Source: Asterias amurensis (taxonomy: Eukaryota > Echinodermata > Asteroidea > Forcipulatida > Asteriidae). From it: a stretch of 64,000 bases of DNA. Numbering within the stretch: position 1 is the first letter of the stretch; each line of letters opens with the position of its first letter. Position numbers and translations under genes: made by a program. Below, piece by piece: positions 34,601 to 42,641 of this stretch. The stretch is from assembly GCF_032118995.1 (NCBI RefSeq), contig NC_092666.1, forward strand, positions 14,272,501 to 14,336,500, in the 5' to 3' direction. The notes below the pieces were generated by a model. That model saw only the letters and a program-made list of their open reading frames with translations, did not search any database and had not been told where the DNA came from.

Positions 34601-37600
34601 AATTTCGTTCTTTCTTTTTCAACCTCTGAAGCTTAAATTTTGTTCTTACCCAATACATCGATATATATATTCAGTATTTTCCTGAGATCTGTGAAAAAAA
34701 TCAATTTGCATTTTTTTCACAAAACACCCGAGTATACAAAGCTTAGTACACATCGGTGTAAGGGTAAAAACAAACATTATACAAAAATGAGTATACAGTG
34801 CTAACACACATCGGTGTATGGGTACCAAAGTTAATATTCTTTATCCCCGATGCAAATTTAACATTTTGTACATCGTTGCGGTACCCGCTGCCAAAACATA
34901 GGATTCGAACTGCCTCTTGCTGCCGGGCAACCTCGGTAGGCTTGTTGGTAAGACACTGCTCTAGGATTGCAAGGGTCGTGGGTTCGAATCCCACCCGAGT
35001 AATATGCCTGTGATAATTTTTCACAGGACTCTGGAGTATACAGTGCTAACACACATCGGTCTATGGGTAAAAACCAAAGTTAATATTTTTTATCCCCGAT
35101 GCAAATTTAACATCTCTTACAACAATATTTATTTTTTCCATCTTTAGAAATGAGTTTGCCTACGCGTCTAGCGACAAGATGGTTTACATTCGTAGCTTTG
35201 AACCGGATGGTAGCAAGATGCGTCTCACCAATACCTTACAAGGTCATGATGGTGAGATCACTCAGGTCAAATGGTCCAGGACAAGACGAAATTGGATCAC
35301 TGCCTCTGAAGATGGAACAATCCGTGTTTGGGTGAGTGGCACAGTTCTCTTGGGTTTTATGAGCAGAAGGTGATCTCTTTTTAATAAGACCACTTCCCGG
35401 GTAAACCGGCATGTTAATCTGATTTTGAAGCATAGGACACTCAGAAAAGCGAACTTAATCACTTTGTTGGAAAGAGACTAAGAAGGACGTTTCAGTTTTA
35501 CATGTGGGAGGGAAACCATACAGAATTATTTTCACGCAAAACACCCGCAGTCAGGTAGGGACTGAAAACCTAATCTATATAGTTCCCTGGCGTGATTCAA
35601 AACCAGGGCCCTAGTTGGGGGAGGCGAGAAAAGAATACCACTAAAGGCCAGTTTTTAGTCGGTCGCGCAATGGAAATCTTGACGCGAAATCATAAAAAGA
35701 CACAGTTTTTAAGGCCTCAGTCTAGGGATCGCACGCAAGATTTCCATCGCACAACCATCGCGCGACCGACTATAAACCGGCCTTAAGCCAACCTGACCAC
35801 CCTTGCATGTCTATCATGATAGATAGCTATAGAAAAATAATACTAATAATTTATTGGTTTTGTATTGAGCTCTCTTCACGACCAGCCTGTTCGAGGGCGC
35901 ATAACAGAACACCATAAAACAACAAAGAGCTGAAAAAACATGCAACATTGGTACATGAAAGCATTTAAAAAGCTCACAATCAAACAAAAACCAAAAATCG
36001 ACAGATACAAAACTCACTGACATTAATTAGTGCACATTAATAAAGGCTTTCTTAGAAAGGAAAGTTTGAAGGTGTGATTTGAAAAGACTTTGAGAGAATG
36101 CAGTAAACGAATATGAGATGGCAAGTTGTTTCATAGACGAGGTGCTGCCGGATAAAAAGCTTGATTTCCTAAAGTAGTAAGCTTTTTGCCCTTCGGATAT
36201 TCAAAATAGATAAAATAGTTAATTAAAAAACTGTCCTCACAGCACAAAAGCTAAAATAAAACAAATTTTCACTTTGAAATAGTCAGTTGTTTTTTCTTAT
36301 TTGCAGAGTGGTGATGGTATGACATGTTTGCAAGTCCTGGCCGCCCATGGTTCGGTTACAGCGCTCTGCATTGATGCATATAATAGCTGCATAGTGGCCG
36401 GTGTCCAAAACACAATCAAGTGAGTACATTCATCAAGGAGACAATTTATATGTAATTTGTATTAAAGACACTGGACACTATTGTTAATCACTCAAAATAA
36501 GTGTTACTGTACCACAAACTTTGCTTGGAAACAAGCGATGGAGAGCTGTTGACAGTAAACAGCATTGTGAGAAACAACTCTCTCGGCTGAAGTATTTTAT
36601 TGTGCAACTGTAAGCACACAAAGTAATGCAGCAAGGGTGTGGTTTCTTTCATTATTCTCTTGCAAATTCGATGACAAATTAAAGACACTGGACACTATTG
36701 GTAGTTGTCAAAGACCAGTCTTCTCACTTGGTGTATCTCAACATATGCATAAAATAACAAACCTGTGAAAATTTGAGCTCAATTGGTCGTCAAAGTTGGG
36801 AGATAATAATGAAAGAAAAAACACCCTTGTCACACACAGTTGTGTGCTTTCAGATGCTTGATTTCGAGACCTCACTTTCTAAACTTGAGGTCTTGAAATC
36901 AAGTTCGTGGAAAACTACTTCTTTCTCGAAAACTAGGTCACTTCAGAGGGAGCCGTTTCGCACAATGTTTTATACTATCAACCTCTCCCCATTACTCATT
37001 ACCAAGTGAGGTTTTTTGCTGATAATTATTTTGAGTAATTACCAATAGTGTCCACTGCCTTTAAGCCCAAATTTTCACAGGTTTGTTATTTGTATGCATA
37101 ATGTTTGGCTACACCTAGTGAGAAGACATTTACTAAACGTGTTCAGTGCCTTTAGAGGCAATGTATTGCTTTTGTTTTAAGGAATCGTTTTTATTGTATT
37201 CTAATATTGTTACTGTTTTTATTTTTGCAGTGGTGCTCATTTCATGATGAATGAACACAATGTGTAATTTCAGACTTTCTTTGTGTAGCTCTATCTGCGT
37301 TGTGTATTTTCTTCATAACATTTGTGTTTTGATATTACTTGCATATTAATTTGTCTATTTTCTTTCAGACAGATTTTTATTTTTTTTTCATGAAAGTATT
37401 CTAGATGCCCAGCTGCCCTGGGTGTGATTTTACCGCTTACCAAAGACAGTTGAAAATAAATAGAATGCAATCATGCAACTTCCAGCTTTTTATCAGCTGA
37501 ATTCCTTTTTTTCCCCCTGTTTTTTGTGCCACAGAAAACTTAACAATACTGTGCAAAAGATGTTTGTGCGTGGTAGTTTCTCTTCCTCCCCCCCCCCCAA

Positions 37601-39264
37601 GAACAGAAAATTTGCATTATTTTGAAATAAATGATTGTATAATGTAATTAAGTGTAGTAAAATTAATATGATCTGCTCAGCTGAGTGTCTTCCTTTGGTG
37701 GTAAATAATTAGTCAAAGTACATAGATATATTAATTGTTGTTTCAGGCATGACACTCTTCGTACTTAAGTTTGATTTCCGATTTTGGACTATGGAAAATC
37801 TGAAAAATTATGATTCAGAAGCTTGAAATGTCTTTTAAAAATTATGTTATAATTACATGTAGGTCAATCCTTTTTTGTATTTAACTTTTTATCTTCTCCA
37901 ATTTTGGATGTTTTCGAGGAAATAAATCAACAATAAATAACTGTATTATAAAGTGCCAAATTGCCAAAGGATACATGGCGCTGAACATAAAGCCAAAGCA
38001 GGTAGGCCTAGCATGGCAGATATTTATGATGGTTAGTTAAACTCGATTCCATAAGTAGGATTTGAAACTTTGCATGGTGGAAATACGATATAGAAAGGTT
38101 TGCAGTAACACCATGTAATGACTATCTGTAATGAGTTGGGGTGGTTCTGAAAAGAACCGTTGGTTTCAACTCGACGTTTCGATCAGTATGCTCTGATCAT
38201 CTTCTGGAGAATAGAGATAGTCATTGCATGGTGTTACCGCAAATCTTTCCATATTGATTCAATAACTTTTCAATGTTGTTTTCTTTTCTTTTAGAGTTTA
38301 TGATCCTGACACCTACAAGCTGGTACAAACTAACGTTGGACACTCAGACTCCATACGTTGTATCATTCATCTACCAGAGAGAAATCAGGTATGGGTTGGA
38401 TTCCAGGCTAGGGCAGAAATAGTGTTCGATCTTCACTCATCATTTTATTTAAGCAAATCTCCTAATAAAGAGCACTTATATATCTTAAATAAGGAGGTTC
38501 TGCTCACAAAGAGTACATTCTCAAGTGTTGAATCTCACTTTCAACTTTGTTCGTCTTTGTCTTGCTACCCTCTTTATAGAAAATATAATAAGCTGTTGCA
38601 AACAACTTACCAACCAAATGGACCGATGATATAAATGCAAAACATTGTCACTTAGCCTTCAAGAAAGATTCTGCTAGAATCTCCTAATAAAGAGCACTTA
38701 TATATCTTAAATAAAGAGGTTCTGCTTACAAGGAGTACTTTCTCAAGTGTTGAATCTTATTTTCTAATTTGTTTGTCTTTGTTTTCCTGCCCTCTTTTAA
38801 CAACAAGAAAATATAATCAGTTGTTGCAAACAACTTTCCAACCAAATGGGACGAGAAATATAAACAATAGTTAATGGCCGGACACTTTGACCCTAGTAGA
38901 ATCTTTCGACCCTAGCAGAATCTTTCTCAATGACAACGTTGTCATTATTAGCCTTTGAGAAAGATTCTGCTAGGGTCGAAAAGTCTTGCCATTAAACTAT
39001 TGTTTGCTCTTATAACAATAGTCCTATTTTAAAAAGGTAACTTGGCCAGTCCCAGCAGTTTTATTATAGCAAGAGTCAACTGAGTTTATGTTTTTTGTCT
39101 TGCAGTACGTGTCGGGCTCGTGGGACGGAAGTCTGCGCGTCTGGAACGCCTTCAAGCCGGTGGCTCGCAAAAAACGCCTCAAGATGGAAGAAAAACGAGA
39201 GAGTATCGCTGGATTCAGTGCTAACAATCCAAACTACCTCATCGAAGATGAAGACCTGGCATGA
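19666..39264 (+). CDS. WD40-repeat protein, 780 aa, 21 coding exons
   Basis: Exons: 19666-19768, 20621-20711, 21187-21274, 21941-22037, 22808-22916, 23541-23612, 25090-25158, 25701-25884, 26592-26688, 26873-26971, 28182-28272, 29289-29445, 29688-29787, 31669-31826, 32160-32285, 33487-33539, 34316-34414, 35148-35331, 36307-36419, 38295-38388, 39106-39264. All introns are GT-AG and phases chain without a stop (2343 nt). The start ATG is preceded by AAG, and a second ATG follows two codons later. About 14 blade ends are visible, for example GVIKTWEAEG (about residue 40), GLIIAWSSGG, GSIKVYSL, KVVKIWSQDGK, HLMMWKYN, DGNIYVWGFD, RRICIWNLETGK, DGTIRVWSGDG and DGSLRVWNAF (about 740). That fits two seven-bladed propellers with a less regular stretch at about 370-520. 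The C-terminus is a basic then acidic tail (KKRLKMEEKRES...IEDEDLA). No catalytic domain or signal peptide is seen; a scaffold role is the family default. I do not assign an orthologue. Confidence 0.93.
19789..19996. repeat. fold-back element in intron 1
   Basis: Starts GGGCCATGTCACACGAGG and ends TGCCTCATGTGACAAGGCCC; further pairing includes CAAGTTGCCT with AGGCAACC. It abuts the following T1 element directly. Confidence 0.7.
19997..20391. mobile_element. TTAA MITE, family T1 (copy 1, intron 1)
   Basis: Starts with AAAGGCAGTGGACACTATTGG and ends GTGTCCAGTGTCTTTTAA. The family interior has GATTTCGAGACCTCA...TGAGGTCTCGAAA, a short inner palindrome, and GAGCTCAAATTTTCACAG. The left TTAA is mutated to CCAA. 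Eight or more T1 copies lie in this window. Confidence 0.85.
20775..20890 (+). mobile_element. LINE (CR1/L2-like) 3' fragment
   Basis: Translates as SAVPRIWNSLPLNLRS and then AFKSLLKAHL. The WNSLP plus SFKxLLKxxL pattern marks the C-terminus of CR1/L2-clade LINE reverse-transcriptase proteins. It is severely 5'-truncated and sits in intron 2 of the WD40 gene. Confidence 0.75.
21404..21530 (+). mobile_element. tRNA-derived SINE, family S2 (fragment)
   Basis: The A-box region TGGCTGAGTGGTTGAGAGCA resembles class II (Leu/Ser) tRNAs. A long variable-arm-like stem (GTCTGG...CAGAC) and a degraded B-box region (TGCGTTTGATCC) follow. Related copies occur at 27838, 29868 and 32415. Confidence 0.7.
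22045..22405 (+). mobile_element. LINE (CR1/L2-like) 3' end with ATT tail
   Basis: An open frame from 22052 to the TAA at 22330 reads EFKLLLLTYKSLHQSAPHYL, later SLWNNLPHNIR and FKHLLKTYLF. This is the conserved C-terminus of CR1/L2-type reverse-transcriptase polyproteins. A short 3' UTR with AAAGCGCTTTGGGAC and a (ATT)n tail follow, as expected for this clade. The frame is still intact. It begins about 7 bp after the donor of WD40 exon 4. Confidence 0.88.
23120..23330 (+). mobile_element. tRNA-derived SINE, family S1 (copy 1)
   Basis: The B box GGGTTCGAATCCC and an A-box-like TAGTCTAGTTGGTAAGAC are present, with a perfect 5-bp anticodon-type stem (TTGCA/TGCAA, loop CTAGAAT). The non-tRNA tail has CCTGTGATATTATTTCACAGG and TATCTCCGATGCAA. 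Related copies lie at about 34870-35110 and, reversed, 54200-54375. It is a SINE rather than a tRNA gene because head and tail recur as a unit. Confidence 0.85.
23678..24054. mobile_element. TTAA MITE, family T1 (copy 2, intron 6)
   Basis: Flanked by TTAA at both ends. Contains GCAGTGGACAG at the left, the GAGACCTCAG/TGAGGTCTCG inner palindrome and GTCCATTGTCTTTAA at the right. Confidence 0.88.
24520..24900. repeat. degenerate fold-back sequence, B-like motifs
   Basis: GGCAAGC, GCTTAC and TTCTGCCCTAGCTG phrases recur in direct and inverted order (for example near 24530-24550 and 24760-24795). It is probably a decayed inverted-repeat element of intron 6. Confidence 0.4.
25242..25390. mobile_element. 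fold-back MITE, family B (intron 7 copy)
   Basis: Ends AAGCAGCTCTATGAAGTTGGGCCC, a close match to the B-family terminus; the left end is truncated. Confidence 0.65.
26926..27835 (+). repeat. tandem array of exon 3' end plus splice donor
   Basis: A unit of about 94 bp contains the last ~46 nt of WD40 exon 10 (ATCACGGCGCTGAAATGC...CTCACATACA), its GTAAGT donor and a CTGTTTGTTT-rich intron segment. Donors occur at 26972, 27066, 27160, 27254, 27336, 27429, 27507, 27611, 27705 and 27799: one genuine and nine copies. Some units are shortened (78, 82 and 93 bp) or lengthened (104 bp). Copies match each other more closely than the first unit, which differs at several positions in its exonic part. 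Confidence 0.95.
27838..28170 (+). mobile_element. SINE, family S2 (long copy, intron 10)
   Basis: Degraded tRNA-like head (GGGCTGAGTGTTTGAAGCAT) followed by the body: GCAAAGTGCTTTACTATAATTGC, GGGTATAAATTGGTACCTGC, and the terminal TAAAGCGCATTGCTAGG with a TATTATCATTATT tail. It ends immediately before the acceptor of exon 11. Confidence 0.7.
28670..29053. mobile_element. TTAA MITE, family T1 (copy 3, intron 11)
   Basis: TTAA at both boundaries, starting TTAAAGACACTGGACACTAT. Orientation is opposite to copies 1 and 2 (CAAAGACCAGTCTTCTCACTT comes first). The inner GAGACCTC palindrome is intact. Confidence 0.9.
29983..30360. mobile_element. TTAA MITE, family T4 (complete copy)
   Basis: Starts TTAAGGGTCTGGGTACTTTT and ends with the inverted AAAAGTACCCCAATTCTTTAG. 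The two halves are inverted repeats with a centre near 30150-30185 (AAAATTATTTCAGCATG). Partial copies of the same family lie at 47541 and 62262. Confidence 0.85.
30357..30720. mobile_element. TTAA MITE, family T1 (copy 4, abutting T4)
   Basis: Begins at TTAGAGACAGTGGACACTAT and ends CACTGCCTTTAA. The left tetranucleotide (TTAG, from TTAA) is also the right boundary of the T4 element. The inner GAGACCTC palindrome is deleted. Confidence 0.85.
30926..31072. repeat. GC-rich perfect palindrome within fold-back element
   Basis: The centre pairs GTGTGATAAAGGCCCGAGCC with its exact complement around a TTC-type loop (about 30970-31017). Outer arms GACTCGTTCTTTCAC and GTGAAAGAACGAGTC extend the structure. 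It lies in WD40 intron 13. Confidence 0.9.
32415..33000 (+). mobile_element. SINE S2 interrupted in its A-box region
   Basis: GTTTGTGGCGCAGAGG lies before a T2 MITE and GAGCACCGAACTCAAACTCTG after it. Removing the MITE restores a TGGCGCAGAGGTTAAGAGCA A-box region, followed by a TGGATTTGAATCC B-box-like segment and the S2 body (TTACTACAATTGCTT). Confidence 0.75.
32440..32799. mobile_element. TTAA MITE, family T2 (copy inside SINE)
   Basis: TTAA at both ends. Terminal inverted repeats are TTAAAGCCATT...CGGTAAACA and AAGTGTATAATGGCTTTAA. Interior carries ATTCTCATTAACGAGAAT and CATGTCATGACATG. Length 360 bp. Confidence 0.9.
33055..33345 (-). mobile_element. tRNA-derived SINE, family S3
   Basis: On the minus strand the right end reads GTGGCATGGTTGGCTTGTGC (A-box-like), then CCCCGGTTCGATTCCCGG (B box), followed by a non-tRNA body. 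Polarity is opposite to the host gene. Only one copy was recognised here. Confidence 0.7.
33819..34209. mobile_element. TTAA MITE, family T3 (copy 2, intron 16)
   Basis: TTAA at both ends, with long inverted halves and the CATAAATGGCCGACCGTGTT core. It matches the copy at 3947-4335 over its whole length with scattered substitutions. Confidence 0.9.
34745..35115 (+). mobile_element. tRNA-derived SINE, family S1 (copy 2, tandem tails)
   Basis: A partial tail (34745-34860: GCTAACACACATCGGTGTA, CCCCGATGCAAATTTAAC) precedes a full head plus tail. The head has acceptor-like CTCGG/CCGAG pairing, GTTGGTAAGAC and GGGTTCGAATCCC, and ends shortly before the acceptor of exon 18. The duplicated tail suggests insertion of one copy next to another. 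Confidence 0.8.
35642..35786. repeat. fold-back repeat, intron 18
   Basis: Arms TAAAGGCCAGTTTTTAGTCG and the complementary CGACTATAAACCGGCCTTA, plus GGAAATCTTGACGCG paired with GCAAGATTTCC. The TTAA-like end resembles the T families. Confidence 0.7.
36462..37155. mobile_element. TTAA MITE T1 (older copy split by a younger T1)
   Basis: The left part (36462-36682) starts TTAAAGACACTGGACACTAT; the right part (37061-37155) resumes at GCCCAAATTTTCACAGG and ends GTGCCTTTAG. The older copy is more diverged and lacks the inner palindrome. Confidence 0.88.
36679..37064. mobile_element. TTAA MITE T1 (younger copy nested in older)
   Basis: Complete 386-bp copy with TTAA at both ends. It is inserted exactly at a TTAA inside the older T1 (GACAAATTAAGCCCAAATTT when rejoined) and in the opposite orientation. 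Confidence 0.92.
38055..38262. mobile_element. fold-back repeat with TTTGCGGTAACACCATG arms
   Basis: GTTTGCAGTAACACCATGTA and GCATGGTGTTACCGCAAAT are inverted, as are AATGACTATCT and AGATAGTCATT. The left flank (GTAGGATTTGAAACTTTGCA) matches 5566-5590. Partial relatives lie near 58182 and 61831. Confidence 0.75.
38456..38868 (+). repeat. 222-bp tandem duplication, intron 20
   Basis: AATCTCCTAATAAAGAGCAC recurs at 38456 and 38678 and similarity continues through most of the unit. Diverged relatives of the middle part (AGTACATTCTGAAG...CATTTCTGCTT) are at 30840 and 31530. Confidence 0.85.
38885..38992. repeat. fold-back repeat, intron 20
   Basis: CGACCCTAGCAGAATCTTTC (left, with a partial extra unit before it) pairs with GAAAGATTCTGCTAGGGTCG. 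The loop contains GACAACGTTGTC, itself palindromic. Confidence 0.85.
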
Positions 39265-39380
39265 GCCCCCCACCCCCCCTCTCCCGTTCTCCCAACCCTC
39301 AATCCGTCAAAATAGAGAAAATCTGTTAGGAAAGTATCATTAGCCCATTAGATAGAATGGTATGCTTGCTGATATGATGA

Positions 39381-39796
39381 TTAAAGGCACTGGACACTGT
39401 TGGTAATTAATCAAAATAATTGTTAGCATAACAACTTTCTTGGTAACGAGCAAAGCAGAGCTGATGATAGTAAAAAATAAATTGTGAGAATTGGCTCCCT
39501 TTGAAGTAAAAGTAATTTTTTTAGAAAGAGGTAAGTTATCACTCAAATATTTGAATCTCATCAGAGACTTCAGGCCTGAAGCCTTTTTCTGGCATCTAGA
39601 AGCACAAAACTTTGTGCAGAGAGTGTGTGTTTTATTCTTTCATTATTCTCTTGCAACCTCGAAGACCAATTGAGCCCAAATTTTCACAGATTGGTTATTT
39701 CATGCATATGTTGGGATACCCCATGGAGGTAGAAATTTATACCCCAAGTGAGAATACTGGTCTTTGACAATTACCAAAGGTGTCCGGTGCCTTTAA
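39381..39796. mobile_element. TTAA MITE T1 in probable 3' UTR
   Basis: TTAA boundaries, starting TTAAAGGCACTGGACACTGT and ending TGTCCGGTGCCTTTAA. It lies 117 bp after the WD40 stop codon and before any good AATAAA. Confidence 0.85.
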
Positions 39797-39935
39797 AACG
39801 GATTTGATCTGATGTTTAAAATTGAATTTGTTCATGTGTAAATGCTGCAGGGACAGTCTTTCTAGAGAAAACAAAACCAAAACATACTGACACAGATTGG
39901 ACAGATTAAAGGCGATAAGTATGTAAATTTATGTA

Positions 39936-40036
39936 AATAAAAAAAGAAAACTAACCATCAACTCATGCAATTTTAACAAGAACGCAAAGAAAACCACACC
40001 TTTTTGCAATAGAATAAAAGGTGTTGACATAATAAA
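39936..40036 (+). terminator. candidate polyadenylation signals of WD40 gene
   Basis: AATAAA occurs at 39936-39941, 40013-40018 and 40031-40036, followed by a GT-rich stretch (GGTCTTTGTGAG). These are the first clustered signals after the stop; an isolated AATAAA near 39475 lies inside the MITE. Confidence 0.5.
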
Positions 40037-40184
40037 TGGCACTTCTGTAGAATAGGTCTTTGTGAGTAAAAGGTGTAAATTAATTTAAACATTCCGTCCA
40101 AAATGATTTTTTTTACACAAAATGCTTATTGATACATTTTAGATTAAGAAGACAAGTTTTTCTGACCTTTTTGGAAGAAGACAT

Positions 40185-40547
40185 TTAGAGGAACACGTTG
40201 CCTTGGACCGGTCGAGTTGGTCTATGAAAAGCGTTTGAAACAGATGTTGTAAAAGTAGAATACAATGATCCACACAAGTATCACTCAAAATTGCACGGTT
40301 TTCATTTTATGTCGCGAACTAACACAGTCGGCCATTTATGGGAGTCACAAATTTGACTCCCATAAATGGCCGACCATGTATGTCGACGAGGTAAAACGAA
40401 AAACCATGCAATTTCGAGGCATATTTGTGTAGATCATTGTATTCTACTTTTACAACATCTTTCTAACCATATCGACTTTATAACAAACGGTTACAGAACG
40501 CTTTTCAAAGACCAACTCGACCAATCCAAGGCAACGTGTTCCTTTAA
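40185..40547. mobile_element. TTAA MITE, family T3 (copy 3)
   Basis: Same inverted halves and CATTTATGGGAGTCA...TGACTCCCATAAATGGCCG centre as the other copies. The left end is TTAG, the right TTAA; the left arm has lost about 25 bp. Confidence 0.88.
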
Positions 40548-40717
40548 CACAGCACACTTTCTTTCAGTTAATTTTAATTAACTGCTGCATGCAAAAATTA
40601 ATGTAAATATCTACAATGTATCTGTGTAATTATTATTAATATGTTAAATAATTGTAAATATGTTGTTGCAGAGTTTCTATACAGACAAGGACGAGAAAAT
40701 GGTGCTTTTAGCTGTTC

Positions 40718-40855
40718 CATAAAACAACCGTAGTGTTAACCATAAACAGCCGTGGTGTTTACCATAAAACAGCCGTTGTGTGAACCATCAAACAGTCGTG
40801 GTGTTAACCATAAAACAGCCGTGGTGTGAACCATAAAACAGCCGTGGTGTTAATC
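40718..40855 (+). repeat. 23-bp minisatellite, six units
   Basis: Unit CCATAAAACAGCCGTGGTGT plus a 3-base TAA/GAA end, repeated six times with small variations. Confidence 0.9.
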
Positions 40856-42641
40856 AGGTACTCCACATATTATAAAGTTTGGGGTTTGCAAATTCAAAAT
40901 TTGTAAAAACGACTCATAGTTTTCGCTGAGGACGTAGTAGTCTTCCCACCATAGTGGACGTTGTTGTTATTGTTTTTGCTCGGTAAGATTACTCATTGTC
41001 GACTGCATTTAAATAAAACAATAACAAATCCGGGTCAAGCTATTGGTGGCGTGCTATAATTCAGTTGGAAGTCGTGAAGTTACAGTTGACAAGTTGCGTT
41101 GGAGTACCTGGTAAGTGCAGCCCACCCAATAAAATTGTACATTTAAATTCAGCATTCCATAATATCCCACCTTCATGTCATTGTAATGATTATTATCTAT
41201 ACTTTTAAACAGCTACCTGAGCGGAATGTTTTCAACAGAAACGGTATTTTTACTTGTTTATAATGCACTTGTTCACCATTTTAATGTAATTTTGATATGT
41301 GTGTACACTTCTGAACTTTTCGTAATTATCGATTAAAAAATCAGGCCCCTACCTAAAGGTTTTTTGAAAAACTAAAAACACTTCTGCCGTTGAGAGCGGG
41401 CGTCAAAGGACAATGCCGCTGACGTCATTTGTGGGAGTTTGCTTTATTATACATCAACGCTGCAACAAAGCGACTTTATCTACTTATGACGTTTTGAGAG
41501 TGATTACGTAACGGGGCTTTTCGCAAATCTCGGAGAAAAGCTCTGGACAAGGGCATACAAAATGATTGTTTTTTTACACAATTGAAACCTATTTATAATC
41601 ATATGACTCGATTTCCTTATTCATCGAAAACATTTTAAGTGGAATTCAGCAAAGTTCACGACTTGGCATTTTCGTTCAGGCAGGTCTTTAAGCATTCATT
41701 CATACCATTATATATTCAAGTTGAAATATTTCTGTGTACTTAAATTTATATTATTCCAGATTATATTAAAAAAAAAACATGTTATTGTTCCTGTGTTTGT
41801 AAACAATTTAAATGTAATTGTAAATAACAAATGTTGCTAACAGCTGTGTTTCTTATTGTTGCTTTTGTTTCTGTGTTGTTTCTTATTGTGCTGAGGATAC
41901 TGTGACTACAACCTATAGAGACTCTAAACCCCACAGTTTACTAAAAGGTGAACATGCCATAATTTCAACTTATCTCTTCAAATTCAGATCCTGTAGTTCG
42001 GACCCTATAGTCTCCAGAGTTTTTTTTAGCAGCGACTCTGACCTTGATTGGTAGACATGATTTAACAACATTTGTTTTTTACGAAAACCTCTGACTATTT
42101 GCTGACATTATAATCTGGGTAATAAATTGGGTAATAAGTGAAATGATTAAATCTGCTTCGGTGACTTTCTTTCCTACAGAAGTATTAAAGTGTATGCATA
42201 AAAATACACATAATCTGCATACAATATTTTAGTAACCACCAGTTAACTTTGCACCGATAGCAGTCGTAAACAACTAAGCTATGAATATTAATTTTGGTTT
42301 TGCACTTTACTCAGTACTTTCCCCGTGTCCTGTGATATCGGGTGGGAGTCGAACCCACGACCTTTAATAATAACAATAATCCAAATCATTGTAAGGTGAA
42401 ACCAAGATAAATATTCAGTATCCCCGGTGCAAACTTAAACAAATTATATAAAATTAAGCCATGGTCGGGAAGAATTGTGGTCGGTCGAGGGTGATACCTA
42501 TCGTCTCCTCCTGGGTGAACGTCGAACCATGCCCTCTGCCCTCTGCCGTGTTAGAACGTGGTTTTACGGGGGAGAGCTGACTGCCGTGGCGGCCGGAACT
42601 ACGGTCGGATTGTGCTCCGGACCGGGCGGCAGACCTAGCTA
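40856..42641. other. intergenic, no gene recognised
   Basis: AT-rich sequence. A degraded S1 SINE piece occurs at about 42310-42425, reversed (GTGGGAGTCGAACCCACGAC plus TATCCCCGGTGCAAAC). About 42470-42640 is CpG-rich and open on both strands, without a recognised product. Confidence 0.5.

Noticed and set aside
40856-42641. CRISPR array, bacterial operon or prophage signals anywhere in the window
   Set aside because: Repeats are not spaced as CRISPR units, and introns, SINEs and TTAGGG repeats show a eukaryotic genome.
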